Shown here: positions 30,440-34,861 of the stretch, one piece after another
How the letters are laid out: each line of letters starts with the position of its first letter
Numbering within the stretch: the stretch's first letter is position 1
DNA from: Candidatus Yanofskyibacteriota bacterium
Lineage (GTDB): Bacteria; Patescibacteriota; Minisyncoccia; 2-02-FULL-40-12; GWA2-44-9
Assembly: GCA_023245235.1 (NCBI GenBank)
Contig: JAHFKT010000007.1
Coordinates: forward strand, 1-34,861
Length of the DNA: 34,861 bases
Reading direction: 5' to 3'
Program-made: the position numbers and the translations under genes
The notes under the pieces: generated by a model
What the model saw: only the letters and a program-made list of their open reading frames with translations
Told to the model about the DNA's origin: nothing
Databases searched by the model: none

Positions 30440-32158
30440 ATGTCCAATACTGTTTTAAAGTGGCTTATTGTAACGGCTATCGGCCTGTTCGTTGTAAGTC
30501 TGCTGCTGTTTTGGTTCGGCAGTCCGTCATTCAACGAAAGTCAGGTTACTCTCAAGATCGAGGGTCCGACCCAGGCATCAGTGGGTGATGAGGTCGTATA
30601 TAAGGTGACGTACGCGAATACGACCAAGATCACCCTCCAGCATATCCATCTGATATTCACATATCCTGACAGCTCAGTGATCCTGCAGAACGGTCAGGTC
30701 GTAAATAATTCGACCGGACATGAAACCGTGGACGAAGACACGCTGAATCCCGGGCAGTCCCAGCAGAAGGAGTTCCACGCCTTTCTTATCGGCGACAAGG
30801 GCAATATCAAAATGGCTAAAGCTTCTTTGGCATTCGATGCCGGAAATCTGAAGTCACCGTTCCAGAAGACCGCCGATATCTCAACGACGATCACCAATCT
30901 TCCGGTCAGTCTGACGATGGTCGCACCGCCCAATGCGGTGAACGGTCAAAACATCTCATATATACTTGACTATCGGAACCAATCAAATAACGACATTTCC
31001 GATCTTCAGCTGGCATTCACCTACCCCGACGGATTTGATCCGCGCAAATTTTCTCCGGCGCCATCGCAGGGCCAGGCCACCTGGTCGCTCAAGACCATAA
31101 AGAAGGGCGAAGGCGGCCGCATTCAGATAGACGGCGTACTAAACGGCAACCAGGGAGATTCCAAACAGGTGACCGCTACGTTGAAGCGTAATATAAACGG
31201 GGCCTATATCGATTACGAGAAGGCGGCGGCGACCACCATTATCGCGTCTCCGCTTCTGCACGTTTCTTTAAATGTGAACGACAGCTCCAACTATATATCT
31301 CATGCCGGCGATACTCTTCAGTACACCGTTGATTATCAGAATGACTCGAATGTGACCTTAAGCGGATTGACGCTCTCGGTGCGTCTGGATGGTGCGATGT
31401 ATGATTTCTCGAGCATGGATACCCGGGGGGCATTCTTCGATTCTTCAAGCCGGACGATCACATGGAATTCAACGATTATCCCGGCTTTCGATAATTTGAG
31501 ACCGAATCAGAACGGCAGTGCGGTCTTTTCAGTGAAGCTCAAGCCCGGAGCCGCTAATGCCGGATCGGGAAATCTGTTCGTGCATGCGACGGCGCAACTT
31601 ATGACCGAAAATATCCCCGACACGATCGATGCCCAGCAGATCAATGCCCAGAATGATCTCGTGACCAAGATCACCAGCCAGCCCATCGTCGACCAGTCGC
31701 TGTATTATAGTGACCCCGCATTCGGAGCCTCCGGTCCATTGCCGCCCGCGGTAGCCCAGGAAACGGTTTTCACCGTTCACTGGAGGATCACCAATCCCGG
31801 CAACACTCTCTCCGGCGCAAAGGTTACCGCAACCCTGCCCCAGGGGGTGACCTGGAAAAATGTTTCAAGTGTCGGCGCCGGTCAGCCGGAGCCCACATTT
31901 AACAAGGGTACCTCTCAGGTTATCTGGGCCCTCGGCACGATTCCCCAGGGAGTCGGTATTTCTTCCCCCAAGTACGAGCTCGCATTTCAGGTCAGCATCA
32001 AACCGTCCTCCACCCAAAGCGGGACCGCCCCGTTCCTCATCAAATCACCGGCGCTTTCGGGAGTCGACAGCTTCACCCAGCAGAATATAGTGGTACCCGG
32101 TCAGGATCTTTCAACGAACGATACGATTGACCAATCCGGCCAGGGCACCGTACAATAG
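30440..32158 (+). CDS. Surface-exposed membrane-anchored protein with DUF11-like repeats
   Basis: 572 residues. One N-terminal membrane segment (residues 6-27) places nearly all of the protein outside the cell. It consists of about four beta-sandwich repeats, each with a Y-x-V-x-Y/W-x-x-x-x-N core (Y-K-V-T-Y-A-N, Y-I-L-D-Y-R-N-Q-S-N-N, Y-T-V-D-Y-Q-N-D-S-N, F-T-V-H-W-R-I-T-N-P-G-N), the sort of pattern seen in DUF11/cohesin-like repeats of cell-surface proteins. The last region ends in a Thr/Ser/Gln-rich tail without a sorting motif. It may be an adhesin or envelope scaffold; this is inferred. It lies in the same operon as recO and glyS. Confidence 0.85.
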   Translation: MSNTVLKWLIVTAIGLFVVSLLLFWFGSPSFNESQVTLKIEGPTQASVGDEVVYKVTYANTTKITLQHIHLIFTYPDSSVILQNGQVVNNSTGHETVDEDTLNPGQSQQKEFHAFLIGDKGNIKMAKASLAFDAGNLKSPFQKTADISTTITNLPVSLTMVAPPNAVNGQNISYILDYRNQSNNDISDLQLAFTYPDGFDPRKFSPAPSQGQATWSLKTIKKGEGGRIQIDGVLNGNQGDSKQVTATLKRNINGAYIDYEKAAATTIIASPLLHVSLNVNDSSNYISHAGDTLQYTVDYQNDSNVTLSGLTLSVRLDGAMYDFSSMDTRGAFFDSSSRTITWNSTIIPAFDNLRPNQNGSAVFSVKLKPGAANAGSGNLFVHATAQLMTENIPDTIDAQQINAQNDLVTKITSQPIVDQSLYYSDPAFGASGPLPPAVAQETVFTVHWRITNPGNTLSGAKVTATLPQGVTWKNVSSVGAGQPEPTFNKGTSQVIWALGTIPQGVGISSPKYELAFQVSIKPSSTQSGTAPFLIKSPALSGVDSFTQQNIVVPGQDLSTNDTIDQSGQGTVQ

Positions 32159-32166
32159 GCGAACAT

Positions 32167-33459
32167 ATGGCCGAACAGAACAAACTCGAAAAAGTAGTTT
32201 CACTTGCCAAGCGCCGGGGTTTTATTTTTCCCGGCTCCGAGATCTACGGCGGCATCGGCGGCTTTTATGATTTCGGTCCGCTCGGTACCGAACTCAAATT
32301 CAACATCAAGCAGGCCTGGTGGAAGGACATGGTCCAGATGCGCCGTAACGTCGTCGGCTTGAACGCCGCCATCATTATGAATCCGGAGGTATGGAAGGCA
32401 TCCGGCCACGTCAGCGGTTTTTCCGACCCGATGGTGGAATGCAAAAAGTGTCATCAGCGTTTCCGGGCCGACCAGATCGGAGACAAATGTCCGAATTGTG
32501 GGGCAAAAGATTTCAGCGATGTCCGGCAGTTTAATCTGATGTTTAAGACCAACGCCGGGCCGGTCGAGGATACCGCTTCAGTTGCGTACTTGCGTCCGGA
32601 AACGGCCGGCGGCATCTTCGTTAACTTTAAGAATGTATTGGATACGATGCGGGTCCGCGTGCCGTTCGGCATCGCCCAGATAGGCAAGGCCTTCCGCAAC
32701 GAGGTCAATCCGAAGGACTACATCTTCCGGACCCGGGAGTTCGAGCAGATGGAGCTGGAATATTTCGTGAAGCCCGGCGATGACGACAAGGAATATGAAC
32801 TTTGGGTTGATGAGCGCTTCAATTGGTACGGGAAAATAGGTTTGAGGAATATCCGCAAATTTGTTCAGCCGAAAGAAGAGCTGGCCCATTATTCCAAGGG
32901 TACGACAGACATTGAATACGAATTCCCGTTCGGCTGGAAGGAGATAGAGGGTATCGCTAACCGTACCGATTTCGACCTGAAAGCTCACGCGGCCGCGTCC
33001 GGTCAGGAACTGGCATATCTGGACCCCGACACCAATGAAAAATATGTGCCGTATGTCATTGAACCGTCAGCCGGTGTCGACCGCATTGCTTTGGCACTAC
33101 TGTGCGACGCGTACCATGAGAACGAGGACGAAGAGCGGGTAGTCCTCAAACTTCATCCGCGTCTGGCGCCGTACAAGGCCGCGGTCTTTCCGTTGTTGAA
33201 GAACAAGCCGGAACTGGTGGCGAAGGCCGATACTGTCTACGTCGAGCTCAAGAAGCATTTCAACGTGGCATGGGACGAACGGGGGAATATCGGCAAGCGG
33301 TATTTCTCACAGGATGAGATAGGGACACCATACTGCATCACCGTCGATTTCGATACGCTTCAGGATGATACCGTGACGGTCCGCGACCGTGATTCGATGA
33401 AACAGGAGCGGATGAGTATCTCGGAGCTCAGAGCATATATCGAGAACTCTCTTCAGTAA
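32167..33459 (+). CDS. glyS: Glycyl-tRNA synthetase, dimeric class II type
   Basis: 430 residues, single-chain dimeric type rather than the alpha2-beta2 type. It charges tRNA-Gly. The start K-R-R-G-F-I-F-P-G-S-E-I-Y-G-G is typical, followed by a zinc-ribbon insert with C-K-K-C and C-P-N-C. Class II motif 2 is at F-R-N-E-V-N-P-K-D-Y-I-F-R-T-R-E-F and motif 3 at P-S-A-G-V-D-R-I-A-L-A-L-L. The anticodon domain follows with P-R-L-A-P-Y-K-A-A-V. It lies 8 bp after the DUF11-like gene and is the last gene of the operon. Confidence 0.96.
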   Translation: MAEQNKLEKVVSLAKRRGFIFPGSEIYGGIGGFYDFGPLGTELKFNIKQAWWKDMVQMRRNVVGLNAAIIMNPEVWKASGHVSGFSDPMVECKKCHQRFRADQIGDKCPNCGAKDFSDVRQFNLMFKTNAGPVEDTASVAYLRPETAGGIFVNFKNVLDTMRVRVPFGIAQIGKAFRNEVNPKDYIFRTREFEQMELEYFVKPGDDDKEYELWVDERFNWYGKIGLRNIRKFVQPKEELAHYSKGTTDIEYEFPFGWKEIEGIANRTDFDLKAHAAASGQELAYLDPDTNEKYVPYVIEPSAGVDRIALALLCDAYHENEDEERVVLKLHPRLAPYKAAVFPLLKNKPELVAKADTVYVELKKHFNVAWDERGNIGKRYFSQDEIGTPYCITVDFDTLQDDTVTVRDRDSMKQERMSISELRAYIENSLQ

Positions 33460-33465
33460 TCAAAA

Positions 33466-33490
33466 CGCCCGGGCTATACGCCCGGGCGAT
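33466..33490. terminator. GC-rich hairpin between glyS and the convergent exported protein
   Basis: 8-bp stem CGCCCGGG/CCCGGGCG with a 7-base loop. The run of T is on the minus-strand side (after the stop of the 33497 gene), so it is best for that gene, but it can serve glyS too. Confidence 0.7.
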
Positions 33491-33496
33491 GTCGTC

Positions 33497-34114
33497 TTAA
33501 AATTTGAATCCTGCCTGGAGAACCAGGCTCGGCACAAGCTCGCCGTGAGTGTCGTCGCGCACAGAGTACGCGCCGCTCTGGCCGGGGCCGAAGAGGCTTT
33601 CTTTGACCCCGAATCTCATGGCCTGAACCTTTACACCCCCTTCGAGCACGAGGTGTTTGGCCGAAATACCGAAGCCGATCGTAGAGAAGGGGTAGACGCC
33701 CACACCCTTGATGGCCGGTTCTGCCAGATATGCCCACCGCTGCCACACATATCCCTGTTGGGACTCCGTGACGTATGCATTGTAGGTCGTGCTGGAGATG
33801 CCGAATTCCACTCCGCCGTTCACAAAAAAGTACGCGGTGTGCGGAGATTTGTACGCCACGTATGAACCGAGGTAGTAGCCTTCGTAGATCAGTTTCGATT
33901 CCTTCCGGAACTCGAAGCCGATGCCGACATTCTTCTTTTTCCCGGGATAATGTTCGAACTGGATGTGCCAGCTCGGAAGCTCTATCCGATTACCCTCGAC
34001 ATTCCAGCGGAGCCGATCGAGGCCCACCTTGATCTCATCGTCGGCGAAGACAGGTCGCCCGCTCACAAAGAAAATGCCGAGAGCGATCGTGCACGCGATA
34101 AAGATCCGTTTCAC
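33497..34114 (-). CDS. Exported beta-rich protein, barrel-like
   Basis: 205 residues from a GTG at 34114 with a perfect AGGAGG 6 nt upstream; the open frame extends further but that part is antisense-like and lacks a site. A Sec signal peptide (K-R-I-F-I-A-C-T-I-A-L-G-I-F-F-V, cleavage near V-F-A) comes first. The mature part is alternating beta strands rich in Tyr, Gly and aromatic residues, with the last strand L-V-P-S-L-V-L-Q-A-G-F-K-F ending in phenylalanine, as outer-membrane barrels do. A real outer membrane is not expected in Patescibacteria, so this may be a soluble beta protein. It overlaps the upstream glycosidase stop as GTGA. Confidence 0.75.
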   Translation of the reverse strand: MKRIFIACTIALGIFFVSGRPVFADDEIKVGLDRLRWNVEGNRIELPSWHIQFEHYPGKKKNVGIGFEFRKESKLIYEGYYLGSYVAYKSPHTAYFFVNGGVEFGISSTTYNAYVTESQQGYVWQRWAYLAEPAIKGVGVYPFSTIGFGISAKHLVLEGGVKVQAMRFGVKESLFGPGQSGAYSVRDDTHGELVPSLVLQAGFKF

Positions 34115-34861
34115 TGGACACCTCCTGTAAGCGCGGAGAAGAGGGGACTTTGCGTTGGTTCCGCCGCACACTGACCGGGCAGGCCCTTGATCAGCGAGAA
34201 ATCTCCGCCGTTCTCCGGACATTCACTGAACACGTACCAGAAAATGCGGATGGCACGGAGCGTGCCCTGATATCGTGGATAGTTTGTCTGGACGTACGAG
34301 ACCTGGGTCGGCCAGCTGTTGTCACCGGTCTCGGTGATCCACACCTGTACCGTTCCGGGAACCCTCGCGATCTGCTCCTGCAGAGATTCAAGGCTGATGG
34401 TCTTTTTGTAGTCGTAGTAGTGAACCGTCACGATCGGAAGACCGTCCCGTATGATCTGGTCGAGCCCGTTGTCGAGCATTTCGCCGAGGCCGTCCGACTG
34501 CGGAGCCACCCATACCTGGGGATGATTTGCTTTGGCGTAGTAGAACAGGCTCTTAAAGATCGGCATGTATTCTTGGATTGACATCGCCCCCCTGCCGTCG
34601 GTGGAGCCTTGAACTTCGTTGCCGATCTCCCATACGCGGACTGACGGATTCTGTTGCACCCACGAACCGAAGAGCCGGTTGAAGTCGGGGTCGCGAAGAT
34701 AGTTCTTTTGATCAATAAGACCGAGTACCTCTACTCCTTGCGAACTGAGCCATGAGGCGCACTGTTGGATGCCCGGATTTTCCAATCCTTCCATCCGGAC
34801 ACCTTTCAACATACCGGCCCGGATCAGCTTTGCCAGGTAGGGTTTCTGGCTTTCACAGGCG
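34111..34861 (-). CDS. Glycoside hydrolase, clan GH-A-like TIM barrel (5' end outside window)
   Basis: 250 codons are visible and the frame runs off the window edge, so the start is missing. The pattern of barrel strand ends with V-W-E-I-G-N-E-V-Q-G (Asn-Glu, expected acid/base) and W-I-T-E-T-G-D-N-S-W (expected nucleophile Glu) is the clan GH-A signature. Between these are H-Y-Y-D-Y and W-V-A-P-Q-S-D. Families GH5, GH39 or GH53 are all conceivable; substrate cannot be told. Its stop TGA overlaps the GTG of the exported protein, so the two form an operon. Confidence 0.8.
   Translation of the reverse strand, partial: ACESQKPYLAKLIRAGMLKGVRMEGLENPGIQQCASWLSSQGVEVLGLIDQKNYLRDPDFNRLFGSWVQQNPSVRVWEIGNEVQGSTDGRGAMSIQEYMPIFKSLFYYAKANHPQVWVAPQSDGLGEMLDNGLDQIIRDGLPIVTVHYYDYKKTISLESLQEQIARVPGTVQVWITETGDNSWPTQVSYVQTNYPRYQGTLRAIRIFWYVFSECPENGGDFSLIKGLPGQCAAEPTQSPLFSALTGGVQ

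Noticed and set aside
34115-34222. N-terminal extension of the exported protein
   Set aside because: The extension is antisense-like low-quality sequence inside the glycosidase gene; GTG 34114 has a perfect AGGAGG and begins the signal peptide.
1-34861. CRISPR array, insertion sequence, or defence island
   Set aside because: I saw no regularly spaced repeats, transposase or Cas protein; the only direct repeat is the tRNA-end pair.
1-34861. Recoded TGA (code 25) as in Gracilibacteria and Absconditabacteria
   Set aside because: TGA ends several well-defined genes at the expected place (for example thiolase, prcB-like, SGNH hydrolase), and conserved proteins have no internal TGA.

Overview
The window looks like chromosomal DNA of a bacterium from the Candidate Phyla Radiation (Patescibacteria, perhaps Parcubacteria-like). 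This is inferred from gene content and compactness, with no phylogeny behind it: short aminoacyl-tRNA synthetases (a 730-residue ValRS with no C-terminal arm, a eukaryote/archaea-type IleRS, a 430-residue GlyRS), VanW, PrsW, DUF11-like surface protein, many unplaceable small proteins, convergent stop overlaps and very short 5' leaders. TAA, TAG and TGA all serve as stops, so the code looks standard.

Layout. 1-656: end of a methyltransferase gene, tRNA-Leu(UAG), and a 22-bp duplication of the tRNA 3' end around a small hairpin-rich segment. 657-5257 (minus): valS, prsW, hsp20, vanW. 5302-6060: zinc-ribbon membrane protein. 6049-8367 (minus): infC-rpmI-rplT, tRNA-Glu(UUC), tsaD. 8471-10260: helical protein, TlpA-like thioredoxin, RluA-type pseudouridine synthase. 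10586-10947: tmRNA; its partner smpB is at 18934-19380, so trans-translation is complete here. 11013-13153: four uncharacterised proteins. 13265-17835: thiolase, 3-hydroxyacyl-CoA dehydrogenase and an enoyl-CoA hydratase/acyl-CoA dehydrogenase fusion, together all four catalytic steps of beta-oxidation. 17919-20305: a deoxyribosyltransferase-like protein, a secreted protein, smpB and two unknowns. 20321-21927: HtrA-like protease and AAG-type DNA glycosylase, divergently transcribed. 21973-23372: a two-gene 20S proteasome operon in the prcB-prcA order. 23417-25651: argS and a membrane protein. 25716-33459: operon ileS, SGNH hydrolase, recO, DUF11-like protein, glyS. 33497-34861 (minus): exported beta-rich protein and the 3' part of a glycoside hydrolase gene.

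Three things stand out. (1) An IleRS with a complete, apparently catalytic histidine-phosphatase domain inserted between its editing/zinc region and the rest of the catalytic domain; the gene also carries one frameshift just before the insert. (2) A self-contained bacterial 20S proteasome pair with its own promoter and terminator and no Pup or ATPase gene in the window. (3) A compact beta-oxidation cassette, including a rare hydratase-dehydrogenase fusion, in a lineage normally regarded as lacking fatty-acid metabolism. In addition, several promoters place the transcription start at or almost at the start codon, which suggests that leaderless mRNAs are common here.
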